Shown here: positions 8,875-26,149 of the stretch, piece by piece | How positions within the stretch are numbered: position 1 is the stretch's first letter | How the letters are laid out: each line of letters starts with the position of its first letter | DNA from: CBDESN01 sp965242495 | GTDB lineage: Bacteria; Pseudomonadota; Alphaproteobacteria; MPNO01 | Reading direction: 5' to 3' | DNA: 64,000 nucleotides | NCBI GenBank assembly: GCA_965242495.1 | Contig: OZ251446.1 | Coordinates: forward strand, 3,038,001-3,102,000 | Program-made: the position numbers and the translations under genes | Notes under the pieces: model-generated | Databases searched by the model: none | The model's input: only the letters and a program-made list of their open reading frames with translations | Told to the model about the DNA's origin: nothing

Positions 8875-8906
8875 TGGCGCCGGCGGCGGGAGTCGAACCT
8901 GCAACC
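8875..8906 (-). repeat. Partial duplicate of the tRNA-Thr 3' end
   Basis: 32 bases match the T-arm and acceptor 3' end of the neighbouring tRNA-Thr (8941-8972) at 30 positions, including the terminal CCA. No D-arm or anticodon arm precedes it, so it is not a tRNA gene. It resembles the scar left by integration into, or duplication of, a tRNA 3' end. An extra copy of the ATGGCGCCGGCGG end lies immediately beside it. Confidence 0.7.
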
Positions 8907-8940
8907 TCCCGGCGAAGGGACGCACGATCTGGAACGCGCA

Positions 8941-9016
8941 TGGTGCCGGCGGCAGGAGTCGAACCTGCAACCCCTCGATTACAAATCAAGTGCTCTGCCC
9001 GTTGAGCTACACCGGC
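8941..9016 (-). tRNA. tRNA-Thr (anticodon TGT)
   Basis: 76-base cloverleaf on the minus strand with acceptor GCCGGTG pairing with CGCCGGC, D-arm GCTC/GAGC, anticodon stem CTTGA/TCGAG with loop TTTGTAA, T-arm GCAGG-TTCGACT-CCTGC, and encoded ACCA. It reads ACA codons. In many proteobacteria tRNA-Thr, -Tyr and -Gly precede tuf in one operon; here the Thr gene is inverted and separated from the others by rlmB. Confidence 0.95.
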
Positions 9017-9072
9017 GTCGGGCGGCGACGATAGTCCCGGCCCGTCCGCGCGGCAAGCCGGTCGCCGGCCGG

Positions 9073-9837
9073 TCATCCGCCGCGCCGGTACTCGTACAGC
9101 GCGACCGCGGCGGCGGCGGCGACGTTGAGGCTCGACCGCGGACCCGCGCCGGGGATCCGCAGCACCAGGTCGCAGGTCTCGCGCGTGAGCCGGCGGAGTC
9201 CGCGCCCCTCCGCCCCCAGGACCAGCGCGGTCCGGGGGGCGAGGCCGGCGGCGGCGAGCGACCGGTCCGCCTCGACGGCGAGGCCGGCGCACCAGAACCC
9301 GTCCGCCTGGAGCGTCTCCAGGGCGCGCGCCAGGTTGGGCGTCCGCACCAGCGGCACCGTCTCCAGGGCGCCCGACGCCGCCTTGGCCAGCGCGCCGGTC
9401 GGATGCGGGGCGTGACGGTCGGGGACGATCACCCCGGCGGCGCCGAACGCCGAGGCGGCGCGCAGGGTCGCGCCCAGGTTGCGCGGGTCGGCCACGCGGT
9501 CGAGGGCGAGCAGCACCGCCGCCGGCGCCGCCGCGAGCCCGCGGCGCAGCTCGGCCAGCCGCACCGGCGGCAGCGGGTCGGCCAGCAGCCCCAGCCCCTG
9601 ATGCGCCGCGCCCGGCGGCAACAGCGCCGCGATCTCCGGCCGCGGCAGGATCTCGGCCTGGGCGCCGGCGGGGCCGAGCCGCCCGGCGGCCTCGCGCGTC
9701 GCCACCAGCCGGCGCCGGCGGCGGCGCGGATTGGCCAGGGCCGCCCCGACCGCATGGATGCCGTAGAGCCACGCGGCGCCGTCCGCCCGCCCGCCGCCCG
9801 ATTCGCCGCCGCCCGATTCCCGCTTGCGTCGCGTCAT
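9073..9837 (-). CDS. rlmB: 23S rRNA 2'-O-methyltransferase, TrmH/RlmB family (SPOUT)
   Basis: 254 residues. An N-terminal substrate-binding domain starts WLYGIHAVGAALANP. The C-terminal SPOUT knot has motif 1 DRVADPRNLGATLRAA, motif 2 VLGAEGRGLRRL and motif 3 IPGAGPRSSLNVAAA. Family members methylate the 2'-OH of G2251 in 23S rRNA using SAM; exact site specificity cannot be read here. The ATG at 9837 is only seven bases from a good -10 box (TATAAC on the minus strand), so the mRNA may be leaderless; the longer upstream frame runs through tRNA-Tyr/Gly and is false. It is divergent from the tRNA-tuf operon. Confidence 0.85.
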   Translation of the reverse strand: MTRRKRESGGGESGGGRADGAAWLYGIHAVGAALANPRRRRRRLVATREAAGRLGPAGAQAEILPRPEIAALLPPGAAHQGLGLLADPLPPVRLAELRRGLAAAPAAVLLALDRVADPRNLGATLRAASAFGAAGVIVPDRHAPHPTGALAKAASGALETVPLVRTPNLARALETLQADGFWCAGLAVEADRSLAAAGLAPRTALVLGAEGRGLRRLTRETCDLVLRIPGAGPRSSLNVAAAAAVALYEYRRGG

Positions 9838-9943
9838 CGCCCGTGTTATACGCGCCCCGGCTTGGCGATGCGAACGCTCCTTCCTCACCCGGGCGCGGCC
9901 CGTGGGCGGAGGACGGGCGCGCTCGTTCGCCCGATATTCGTCC

Positions 9944-9972
9944 TTGACAAGGGGGTGCGGGGCGCCTAGTTT
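9944..9972 (+). promoter_or_regulatory. Promoter of the tRNA-Tyr / tRNA-Gly / tuf operon
   Basis: TTGACA at 9944-9949, a 17-base spacer and TAGTTT at 9967-9972, about 40 bases before tRNA-Tyr. The -10 to +1 region (TTTGCACACC) lacks an obvious GC discriminator. Confidence 0.75.
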
Positions 9973-10019
9973 GCACACCGTCCGGCGTCGTCTCGCCGCT
10001 TGGCGGCCCGCTTGACCTG

Positions 10020-10105
10020 GGAGGGGTGCCCGAGTGGCTAAAGGGGACGGGCTGTAAACCCGTTGGCGTTCGCCTACGTTGGTTCGAATCCAACCCCCTC
10101 CACCA
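10020..10105 (+). tRNA. tRNA-Tyr (anticodon GTA)
   Basis: 86 bases with a long variable arm typical of a type II tRNA. Acceptor GGAGGGG pairs with CCCCTCC, the anticodon stem is ACGGG/CCCGT with loop CTGTAAA, the T-arm contains GGTTCGAATCC, and CCA is encoded. Confidence 0.96.
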
Positions 10106-10143
10106 GGCGGGCGGATGCGGGGCGGGCGCGGACGAGGGTCTCG

Positions 10144-10217
10144 GCGGGCGTAGCTCAATGGCAGAGCCCCAGCCTTCCAAGCTGGTGACGTGGGTTCGAT
10201 TCCCATCGCCCGCTCCA
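10144..10217 (+). tRNA. tRNA-Gly (anticodon TCC)
   Basis: 74 bases. Acceptor GCGGGCG pairs with CGCCCGC, D-arm GCTC/GAGC, anticodon stem CCAGC/GCTGG with loop CTTCCAA, and encoded TCCA. It lies 38 bases after tRNA-Tyr in the same operon, ahead of tuf. Confidence 0.96.
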
Positions 10218-10289
10218 GAGACGCGCGCCGGCGGCGGGGCGGCCCCCCATGGGCATGGGGAGAGCATGGGGAGAGTATGAGGAGGGGGG

Positions 10290-11480
<1,191 letters not shown>

Positions 11481-11512
11481 AACCGCAAGCGGACCCGTAC
11501 GGGCCCGGAGAC

Positions 11513-11588
11513 AGGAGTGTAGCTCAACTGGCAGAGCGCCGGTCTCCAAAACCGGGGGTTGGGGGTTCGAGTCCCTCCACTCCTGCCA
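11513..11588 (+). tRNA. tRNA-Trp (anticodon CCA)
   Basis: 76 bases. Acceptor AGGAGTG pairs with CACTCCT, D-arm GCTC/GAGC, anticodon stem CCGGT/ACCGG with loop CTCCAAA, T-arm GGGGGTTCGAGTCCCTC, and encoded GCCA. Its place between tuf and secE is conserved in many alphaproteobacteria. Confidence 0.96.
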
Positions 11589-11649
11589 GGGGCCGGGCGG
11601 CCCCGGGCGCGCGTTCCCGGGCCCTGTAAAGCCGAAGGCAGCGGACGAC

Positions 11650-11847
11650 ATGGCGAAGACGAGTCCCGTCGAATTCATCCAGCAGGTGCGCCGCGAGATG
11701 GCGAAGGTCACCTGGCCCGGTCGCAAGGAGACCGCGATCACCACCCTGATGGTGTTCGTCTTCGTCTTCCTCGCGGCCATGTTCTTCTTCCTGGTCGACC
11801 AGGCCCTGTCCAAGCTGGTCAAGGTCGTCCTGGGTCTCGGAGGCTGA
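11650..11847 (+). CDS. secE: Preprotein translocase subunit SecE
   Basis: 65 residues, the short single-helix form usual outside enteric bacteria. It has the conserved QQVRREMAKVTWPGRKET amphipathic segment, then one membrane helix (TTLMVFVFVFLAAMFFFLVD). It stabilises SecY in the Sec channel. It lies three bases upstream of the nusG start, the classic secE-nusG pair. Confidence 0.97.
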   Translation: MAKTSPVEFIQQVRREMAKVTWPGRKETAITTLMVFVFVFLAAMFFFLVDQALSKLVKVVLGLGG

Positions 11848-11850
11848 GCG

Positions 11851-12381
11851 TTGACCGGCCGATGGTACGTCCTCCACGTCTATTCGGGGTTCGAGAACAA
11901 GGTCGCGCAGTCGATCCGCGAGCAGGCGGCGCAGAAGGGACTCGCCGACCGGTTCGAGGAGATCCTGGTGCCGACCGAGGAGGTCGTCCGCGTCCGGCGC
12001 GGCGCCAAGGTCAACGCCGACCGGAAGTTCTTTCCCGGCTACGTGCTGGTCCGGATGGAGGTGACCGACGAGACGTGGCATCTGGTCAAGGATACGCCCA
12101 AGGTGGCCGGATTCCTCGGCGCCGGCGGAAGGCCGTCGCCGATCCCGGACGCGGAGGCGCAGCGCATCCTGCGTCAGGTCCAGGAGGGGGGCGAGCGCCC
12201 GCGCCCGTCCATCACCTTCGACGTGGGCGAGCAGGTGCGGGTCAGCGACGGGCCGTTCACCTCGTTCAACGGCATGGTCGAGGAGGTCGACGAAGACCGG
12301 GCCCGGCTGAAGATCGCGGTGTCGATCTTCGGGCGGCCCACCCCCGTCGAACTCGAATACGGGCAGGTGGAGAAGCTGTGA
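11851..12381 (+). CDS. nusG: Transcription termination/antitermination protein NusG
   Basis: 176 residues. The N-terminal NGN domain starts RWYVLHVYSGFENKVA, and the KOW domain near the C-terminus contains VGEQVRVSDGPFTSFNGMVE. It binds RNA polymerase and couples it to Rho or the ribosome. The TTG at 11851 is the only start that places RWYV at the normal N-terminal position, and GGAGG lies about ten bases upstream inside the end of secE. Confidence 0.96.
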   Translation: MTGRWYVLHVYSGFENKVAQSIREQAAQKGLADRFEEILVPTEEVVRVRRGAKVNADRKFFPGYVLVRMEVTDETWHLVKDTPKVAGFLGAGGRPSPIPDAEAQRILRQVQEGGERPRPSITFDVGEQVRVSDGPFTSFNGMVEEVDEDRARLKIAVSIFGRPTPVELEYGQVEKL

Positions 12382-12434
12382 TCGGACGCAGGCCCGCCGT
12401 CGGGCGCGCCGCGCGCGCGTGACCGGAGAACCGC

Positions 12435-12920
12435 ATGGCCAAGAAGATAATCGGCTACGTCAAGCTCCAGGTGCCGGCCGGGCAGGCGACGCCGTCGCCG
12501 CCGATCGGCCCGGCCCTGGGCCAGCAGGGCCTCAACATCATGGAGTTCTGCAAGGCCTTCAACGCGCACACCCAGGGAGGGGAGCAGGGCGTCCCGATCC
12601 CGACCGTGATCACGGTGTTCGCGGACCGGACCTTCGCCTTCGAGACCCGGACCCCGCCCGCCGCCTGGCTGATCCGGCAGGCGGCGCGGCTGGACAAGGG
12701 CGCGCGCGAACCCGGCCGGGAGACCGTCGGGACGGTCGGCATGGCGCAGCTGCGCGACATCGCCGGGCGGAAGATGGCCGACCTCAACGCCAACGACCTC
12801 GACGCGGCCTGCCGCATGCTGGTCGGAACCGCGCGGTCGATGGGAATCCGGGTGACGGAGCGGGGCGGCCCCGCGGCGGAACGGGGCGGCCCGGCGGCGG
12901 AATCCGGCGACGGAATCTAA
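12435..12920 (+). CDS. rplK: 50S ribosomal protein L11
   Basis: 161 residues. The start (KKIIGYVKLQVPAGQATPSP) and PIGPALGQQGLNIMEFCKAF are diagnostic, and the RNA-binding C-terminal domain includes GTVGMAQLRDIAGRKMADLN. It is about 19 residues longer than the usual 142 because of a Gly/Ala/Pro-rich tail with a doubled ERGGPAA repeat after residue 141. It begins the rplK-rplA-rplJ-rplL block. Confidence 0.97.
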   Translation: MAKKIIGYVKLQVPAGQATPSPPIGPALGQQGLNIMEFCKAFNAHTQGGEQGVPIPTVITVFADRTFAFETRTPPAAWLIRQAARLDKGAREPGRETVGTVGMAQLRDIAGRKMADLNANDLDAACRMLVGTARSMGIRVTERGGPAAERGGPAAESGDGI

Positions 12921-12945
12921 GGAACGGAACGGGACGGAGCGGACC

Positions 12946-13659
12946 ATGGCCGGCAAGGGAAAGCGGCTTCGCAAGGCGCGCGACGGCGTCGATCGCGACG
13001 CCCTCTACGACCTCGAGGACGCGGTGAAGCTGATCAAGCAGAAGGCGAGCGCCAAGTTCGACGAGACGGTGGAGCTGGCGATCAATCTGGGCGTCGATCC
13101 GCGCCACGCCGACCAGATGGTGCGGGGCGTCGTATCCCTGCCCAAGGGGACCGGCAAGCAGGTTCGCGTCGCCGTGTTCGCCAGGGGAGACAAGGCCGGG
13201 GAGGCGACCGCCGCCGGCGCCGATCTGGTGGGCGCGGACGACCTCGCCGAGCGGGTGCGCGGCGGCCGCATCGAGTTCGACCGCTGCATCGCCGCGCCCG
13301 ACATGATGGCCGTCGTCGGCAAGCTCGGCAAGATATTGGGGCCGCGCGGGCTCATGCCCAACCCGAAGATGGGGACGGTCACCCAGGACGTGGGCGCCGC
13401 GGTCCAGGCGGCCAAGGGCGGTCAGGTCGAGTTCCGGGTCGAGAAGGCCGGCATCGTCCATGCCGGCGTCGGCAAGACGAGCTTCGCCGAGGCCGATCTG
13501 GTCGAGAACGTCCGCGCCCTGGTCGACGCCGTCTCGAAGGCCAAGCCCGCCGGGGCCAAGGGCGCCTACGTCAAGCGGGCGGCGCTGAGTTCGACCATGG
13601 GCCCGGGGATCAAGCTGTCGGTGGGCAGCGTGACGGCGCCGCCGTCGGCCGCCGCCTGA
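12946..13659 (+). CDS. rplA: 50S ribosomal protein L1
   Basis: 237 residues, slightly longer than the common 229-235. Family signatures are AINLGVDPRHADQMVRGVVS, LPKGTGKQVRVAVFA and ILGPRGLMPNPKMGTV. It forms the L1 stalk and represses its own operon by binding mRNA. It lies 25 bases after rplK. Confidence 0.97.
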   Translation: MAGKGKRLRKARDGVDRDALYDLEDAVKLIKQKASAKFDETVELAINLGVDPRHADQMVRGVVSLPKGTGKQVRVAVFARGDKAGEATAAGADLVGADDLAERVRGGRIEFDRCIAAPDMMAVVGKLGKILGPRGLMPNPKMGTVTQDVGAAVQAAKGGQVEFRVEKAGIVHAGVGKTSFAEADLVENVRALVDAVSKAKPAGAKGAYVKRAALSSTMGPGIKLSVGSVTAPPSAAA

Positions 13660-13689
13660 GTCGGCGCCGGCCCGGCTGGGAGAGGATCG

Positions 13690-14208
13690 TTGGATCGAGT
13701 TGGGAAGGAACGGCTGGTCGCCTCGCTCAACGAGCTGTTCGGCGGCGCGACCCTCCTGGTCGTCACCCGCCCGGTCGGGCTCACGGTGGCCCAGTCCACC
13801 GGCCTCCGGGCCGAGATGCGCCGCGCCGGTGCCGGCTTCAAGGTGACCAAGAACCGCCTGACCCGGCGCGCCCTCGAGGGCACCGTGTTCGCGCCGCTCG
13901 CCGACCTGTTCGCCGGACCCACGGCGATCGCCTATTCGCGGGATCCGGTGGCCGCGGCCAAGGTCGCGGTGACCTTCGCCGAGAAGAACGACAAGCTGTC
14001 GATTCTCGGCGGCGCCCTGGAGCGCCGGCGGCTCGACGCGGCGGAGGTGGTCTCGCTCGCCAAGCTGCCGTCGCTGGACGAGCTGCGGGCGGGGCTGATC
14101 GGCGTCGTGCAGGCGCCCGCGGCCCGGATCGCGAGCGTGCTGCAAGCCCCGGGCGGCCAGCTGGCCCGGGCGCTTCGCGCCCGCGCGACGCAAGACGAGG
14201 CGGCGTGA
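13690..14208 (+). CDS. rplJ: 50S ribosomal protein L10
   Basis: 172 residues from a TTG start at 13690 (GAGAGGATCG upstream). It has FKVTKNRLTRRAL and GPTAIAYSRDPVAAAKV, typical of L10, and a C-terminal helix that anchors L7/L12 dimers. It normally controls rplJL translation by binding the leader. Confidence 0.95.
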   Translation: MDRVGKERLVASLNELFGGATLLVVTRPVGLTVAQSTGLRAEMRRAGAGFKVTKNRLTRRALEGTVFAPLADLFAGPTAIAYSRDPVAAAKVAVTFAEKNDKLSILGGALERRRLDAAEVVSLAKLPSLDELRAGLIGVVQAPAARIASVLQAPGGQLARALRARATQDEAA

Positions 14209-14214
14209 GCCCCC

Positions 14215-14264
14215 GGGAAACGCCGACCGGAAACGCCGACCGGGAAACGCCGACCGGGAACGCC
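14215..14264. repeat. Tandem repeat of GGGAAACGCCGACC between rplJ and rplL
   Basis: Three full copies (14, 13 and 14 bases) and one partial copy fill the rplJ-rplL gap just before the rplL ribosome site. The run could vary in copy number without touching either reading frame. Confidence 0.85.
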
Positions 14265-14285
14265 ATTCGAGCCGAGGAGAGGACG

Positions 14286-14663
14286 ATGACCGCTGACCTG
14301 CAGAAGATCGCCGAGGACCTGTCGGCGCTGACCGTGATCGAAGCCGCCGAGCTGAGCCGGATGCTGGAGGAGAAATGGGGCGTCTCCGCGGCGGCCCCGG
14401 TGGCGGTGGCGGCCGCGGCCGGGCCCGGCGCCGCCGAGGAGGAGGAGGAGCAGACCGAATTCGACGTGATCCTGTCGGTCATCGGCGAAAAGAAGATCAA
14501 CGTCATCAAGGAGGTCCGCGCGGTCACCGGGCTGGGCCTCAAGGAGGCCAAGGATCTGGTCGAGAGCGCCCCGGCGACGATCAAGGAGGCGGTGAACCGG
14601 GACGAGGCGGACGAGCTCCGGAAGAAGCTCGAAGACGTGGGCGCTACGATCGAAGTCAAGTGA
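14286..14663 (+). CDS. rplL: 50S ribosomal protein L7/L12
   Basis: 125 residues. The N-terminal dimerisation helix (VIEAAELSRMLEEKWGV) is followed by an Ala/Gly/Glu hinge and the C-terminal domain with KINVIKEVRAVTGLGLKEAK. I chose the ATG at 14286, preceded by GAGGAGAGG, because the longer frame upstream only translates the tandem repeat. It forms the mobile stalk that recruits GTPase factors. Confidence 0.97.
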   Translation: MTADLQKIAEDLSALTVIEAAELSRMLEEKWGVSAAAPVAVAAAAGPGAAEEEEEQTEFDVILSVIGEKKINVIKEVRAVTGLGLKEAKDLVESAPATIKEAVNRDEADELRKKLEDVGATIEVK

Positions 14664-14774
14664 CGCCGCGGCGGCGTCCGACGTCCGCAACCCCCGGGGG
14701 GCGGGCGCCGCTCGCCCCGATCGCGGGCGCCGTCCCGGCCGGCGGCGCCGGCGGCGATTCATTGAGAGGTGGGA

Positions 14775-18934
<4,160 letters not shown>

Positions 18935-19002
18935 CGCCGCCGCGGCCCCCGGGCGCGGCCCCGGGCGCGGCGTCGGTCGCAACCGCACGGAAGGATGCCG
19001 GA

Positions 19003-23214
<4,212 letters not shown>

Positions 23215-23238
23215 ACCGCCGCCCGCCCGCCGGGCGCG

Positions 23239-23350
23239 CGAAGGAATCCCGGCGTTTGCGGTCGGGCGGCGATTCCGCGCGCGTCCGGCCGGGCGCAGCC
23301 AAGGAGGACGCGCGCTTGCGGACGGCCCCGCGCCGGCGTAGTCTTGGCCC
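23239..23350 (+). promoter_or_regulatory. Duplicated promoter block of coiled-coil array 1, copy 1
   Basis: This 112-base block recurs at 26041-26149 with a few substitutions. Near its end TTGCGG (23316-23321), 17 bases and TAGTCT (23339-23344) form a promoter-like pair; the ATG of the following small gene starts six bases after the -10 box, so the transcript may be leaderless. Confidence 0.6.
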
Positions 23351-23506
23351 ATGGCCGTGATCGCGCCCGCCGCCGGCTTCGACACGCCGGCCTATGCGCG
23401 CCGCCTCAAGGCGGCCGGCGTGGACGAAGCCCAGGCGGAAGCCCGGGCCGACGCCGCCGCGCTCAAGCCCGACCTCGAGCCTCTTCCGCAGGGACGTCCG
23501 TCGTGA
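23351..23506 (+). CDS. 51-residue leader ORF resembling the N-terminus of DUF1640 proteins
   Basis: The product starts MAVIAPAAGFDTPAYARRLK and continues AAGVDEAQAEARADAAAL. An FDT..YxRRLKAAGVxExQAEA opening is typical of bacterial DUF1640 (CCDC90/MCU-regulator-like) proteins, which normally continue into a coiled coil and a membrane helix. Here the frame stops after 51 residues, and its TGA overlaps the GTG start of the first coiled-coil membrane gene. One reading is a DUF1640 protein split into two coupled genes; a frame-broken remnant is another. Only this unit has a full leader ORF; unit 5 keeps a 16-codon remnant. Confidence 0.55.
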   Translation: MAVIAPAAGFDTPAYARRLKAAGVDEAQAEARADAAALKPDLEPLPQGRPS

Positions 23507-24021
23507 CCGAATTCGAGGCCGCCAGCCTGGCCGCGCAACACGTGGCCCTCTGGATCGCCGCCGCCGCCGCCGCCGCCGCCATCGTCGCGTCCGTCGGCAT
23601 CTGGCATGGCATCCGCGCCATGGTCCGCGCCAACAAGGAGCGCGCCGTCATCCTCGATCAACAGCGCCAGGCCAGCGAACGCCGCCACGAGGAAGTCATG
23701 GCCGCGCACGCCGAAGCCATGGCCGAGGCGAGCCAGCGCCATGAGAAGGCCATGGCCGCGCACGAGGAAGCCATGGCCAAGGCGAACCAGCGCCACGAGG
23801 AGGTCATGGCCGGGATCGCTTCCCAACGCAACGCCGACGAACGGCGCCACGAGGAAGCCATGGCCGAGGCGAACCAGCGCCACGAGGAAGCCATGGCCTC
23901 CCTCGGAGGCTTGATCGGCGGGCTCGAACGCCAGACCGCCAGCCTGGAGGCCGTCGTCGAACGGACCAACCGGCCCGACCCAAGGGGGTTCGAGGAACCC
24001 GAGCCCGGACCCGCCGAATGA
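23503..24021 (+). CDS. Array 1 unit 1: membrane-anchored coiled-coil protein
   Basis: 172 residues from a GTG that overlaps the leader ORF stop. It has a short N-terminal segment (TEFEAASLAAQH), one Ala/Val-rich membrane helix (about residues 13-32), the signature VGIWHGIRAMVRAN, and then a long charged coiled coil. The coil is built of 11-residue (RHEEAMAEANQ type) and 7-residue (AHAEAMA type) modules; five RHE modules are present. A short LGGLIGGLERQTASLEAVVE helix and an acidic, proline-rich tail ending in EPGPAE follow. The helix would anchor the protein in the inner membrane. No known family is recognised with confidence beyond similarity to DUF1640-type architecture. Confidence 0.7.
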   Translation: MTEFEAASLAAQHVALWIAAAAAAAAIVASVGIWHGIRAMVRANKERAVILDQQRQASERRHEEVMAAHAEAMAEASQRHEKAMAAHEEAMAKANQRHEEVMAGIASQRNADERRHEEAMAEANQRHEEAMASLGGLIGGLERQTASLEAVVERTNRPDPRGFEEPEPGPAE

Positions 24022-24100
24022 CGGAGGCGGGCGCCGCGACCGCAACCGCAACCGGCGTCGTCGTCGCCGCCGTCGGGCCGCTTCCGCAGGGACGTCCGCC

Positions 24101-24652
24101 ATGACCGAATTCGAGGCCGCCAGCCTGGCCGCGCAACACGTGGCTCTCTGGATCGCCGCCGCGGCCGCCGCCGCCGCCGTCGTCGCGTCCGTCGGCATCT
24201 GGCATGGCATCCGCGCCATGGTCCGCGCCAACAAGGAGCGCGCCGTCATCCTCGATCAACAGCGCCAGGCCAGCGAACGCCGCCACGAGGAAGTCATGGC
24301 CGAGGCGAACCAGCGTCACGAGGAAGTCATGGCCGCGCACGCCGAAGCCATGGCCGAGGCGAACCGGCGCCATGAGAAGGCCATGGCCGCGCACGCCGAA
24401 GTCATGGCCGGGATCGCTTCCCAACGCAACGCCGACGAACGCCGCCACGAGGAAGTCATGGCCGAGGCGAACCAGCGCCACGAGGAAGCCATGGCCGAGG
24501 CGAACCAGCGCCACGAGGAATCCATGGCCTCCCTCGGAGGCTTGATCGGCGGGCTCGAACGCCAGACCGCCAGCCTGGAGGCCGTCGTCGAACGGACCAA
24601 CCGGCCCGACCCAAGGGGGTTCGAGGAACCCAAGCCCGGACCCGCCGAATGA
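24101..24652 (+). CDS. Array 1 unit 2: membrane-anchored coiled-coil protein
   Basis: 183 residues, ATG start, six RHE modules. The first 60 residues are almost identical to unit 1. The coil differs by module shuffling, giving a net gain of one 11-residue module. The gap to unit 1 (79 bases) holds a CCGCC/GGCGG hairpin around the previous stop, a CGCAACCGGCGTC run and the conserved GGGCCGCTTCCGCAGGGACG segment just upstream of the start. That segment is the leftover 3' end of the leader ORF seen before unit 1. Confidence 0.7.
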   Translation: MTEFEAASLAAQHVALWIAAAAAAAAVVASVGIWHGIRAMVRANKERAVILDQQRQASERRHEEVMAEANQRHEEVMAAHAEAMAEANRRHEKAMAAHAEVMAGIASQRNADERRHEEVMAEANQRHEEAMAEANQRHEESMASLGGLIGGLERQTASLEAVVERTNRPDPRGFEEPKPGPAE

Positions 24653-24728
24653 CGGAGGCGGGCGCCGCGACCGCAACCGCAACCGGCGTCGTCGCCGCCG
24701 TCGGGCCGCTTCCGCAGGGACGTCCGCC

Positions 24729-25307
24729 ATGACCGAATTCGAGGCCGCCAGCCTGGCCGCGCAACACGTGGCTCTCTGGATCGCCGCCGCGGCCGCCGCC
24801 GCCGCCGTCGTCGCGTCCGTCGGCATCTGGCATGGCATCCGCGCCATGGTCCGCGCCAACAAGGAGCGCGCCGTCATCCTCGATCAACAGCGCCAGGCCA
24901 GCGAACGCCGCCACGAGGAAGTCATGGCTGAGGCGAACCAGCGCCACGAGGAAGCCATGGCCAAGGCGAACCAGCGCCACGAGGAAGCCATGGCCGCGCA
25001 CGCCGAAGCCATGGCCAAGGCGGACCAGCGCCATGAGGAGGCCATGGCCGCGCACGCCGAAGTCATGGCCGCGCACGAGGAAGTCATGGCCGGGATCGCC
25101 TCCCGAGGCAACGCCGACGAACGGCGCCACGAGGAAGCCATGGCCGAGGCGAACCAGCGCCACGAGGAAGCCATGGCTTCCCTCGGAGGCTTGATCGGCG
25201 GGCTCGAGCGCCAGACCGCCAGCCTGGAGGCCGTCGTCGAACGGACCAACCGGGCCGACCCGTGGGCCAGGGGGTTCGAGGAACCCGAGCCCGGACCCGC
25301 CGAATGA
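24729..25307 (+). CDS. Array 1 unit 3: membrane-anchored coiled-coil protein
   Basis: 192 residues, six RHE modules plus additional 7-residue AHAEVMA and AHEEVMA modules. The tail reads ADPWARGFEEPEPGPAE, two residues longer than in units 1 and 2. The membrane helix and the VGIWHGIRAMVRAN signature are unchanged. Confidence 0.7.
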   Translation: MTEFEAASLAAQHVALWIAAAAAAAAVVASVGIWHGIRAMVRANKERAVILDQQRQASERRHEEVMAEANQRHEEAMAKANQRHEEAMAAHAEAMAKADQRHEEAMAAHAEVMAAHEEVMAGIASRGNADERRHEEAMAEANQRHEEAMASLGGLIGGLERQTASLEAVVERTNRADPWARGFEEPEPGPAE

Positions 25308-25380
25308 CGAAGGCGGGCGCCGCGACCGCAACCGGCGTCGTCGCCGCCGCCGTCGGGCCGCTTCCGTGGGGACGCTCGCC

Positions 25381-25971
25381 ATGACCGAATTCGAGGCCGC
25401 CAGCCTGGCCGCGCAACACGTGGCTCTCTGGATCGCCGCCGCCGCCGCCGCCGCCGCCGTCGTCGCGTCCGTCGGCATCTGGCACGGCATCCGCGCCATG
25501 GTCCGCGCCAACAAGGAGCGCGCCGTCATCCTCGATCAACAGCGCCAGGCCAGCGAACGCCGCCACGAGGAAGTCATGGCCGAGGCGAACCAGCGTCACG
25601 AGGAAGCCATGGCCGCGGCGAACCAGCGTCACGAGGAAGTCATGGCCGAGGCGAACCAGCGCCATGAGAAGGCCATGGCCGCGCACGCCGAAGCCATGGC
25701 CAAGGCGGACCAGCGCCATGAGGAGGCCATGGCCGCGCACGAGGAAGCCATGGCCGGGATCGCCTCCCAAGGCAACGCCGACGAACGGCGCCACGCCGAA
25801 GCCATGGCCGAGGCGAACCAGCGCCACGAGGAATCCATGGCCTCCCTCGGAGGCTTGATCGGCGGGCTCGAGCGCCAGACCGCCAGCCTGGAGGCCGTCG
25901 TCGAACGGACCGGCCGGGCCGACCCATGGGCCAGGGGGTTCGAGGAACCCGAGCCCGGACCCGCCGAATGA
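25381..25971 (+). CDS. Array 1 unit 4: membrane-anchored coiled-coil protein
   Basis: 196 residues, the longest copy, with seven RHE modules. It shares the two-residue-longer ADPWARG tail with unit 3, so units 3 and 4 are probably the most recent duplicates. I chose the start at 25381 (MTEFEAAS), conserved in all copies; a longer in-frame start 15 bases upstream only covers the leader remnant. Confidence 0.7.
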   Translation: MTEFEAASLAAQHVALWIAAAAAAAAVVASVGIWHGIRAMVRANKERAVILDQQRQASERRHEEVMAEANQRHEEAMAAANQRHEEVMAEANQRHEKAMAAHAEAMAKADQRHEEAMAAHEEAMAGIASQGNADERRHAEAMAEANQRHEESMASLGGLIGGLERQTASLEAVVERTGRADPWARGFEEPEPGPAE

Positions 25972-26040
25972 CGGAGGCGGGCGCCGCGCGCCTCCGCCTC
26001 CATCCCCGCATCCCCGCATCGTTCCTGTTTTCGCGGGCGT

Positions 26041-26149
26041 GAAGAAGTCCCGGCGTTTGCGGTCGGGTCGCGATTCCGTGCGTCTGGTCGGGCGCAGCGA
26101 AGGAGGACGCGCGTTTGCGAACGGCCCCGCAATGGCGTAGCCTTGGCCC
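26041..26149 (+). promoter_or_regulatory. Duplicated promoter block of coiled-coil array 1, copy 2
   Basis: Close copy of the block at 23239-23350. TTGCGA (26115-26120), 17 bases and TAGCCT (26138-26143), then six bases to an ATG. It divides the array into two transcription units, units 1-4 and units 5-7. Confidence 0.6.

Noticed and set aside
8866..8940. Second tRNA gene next to tRNA-Thr
   Set aside because: Only the T-arm and acceptor end are present; there is no anticodon or D-arm, and the T-stem has mismatches.
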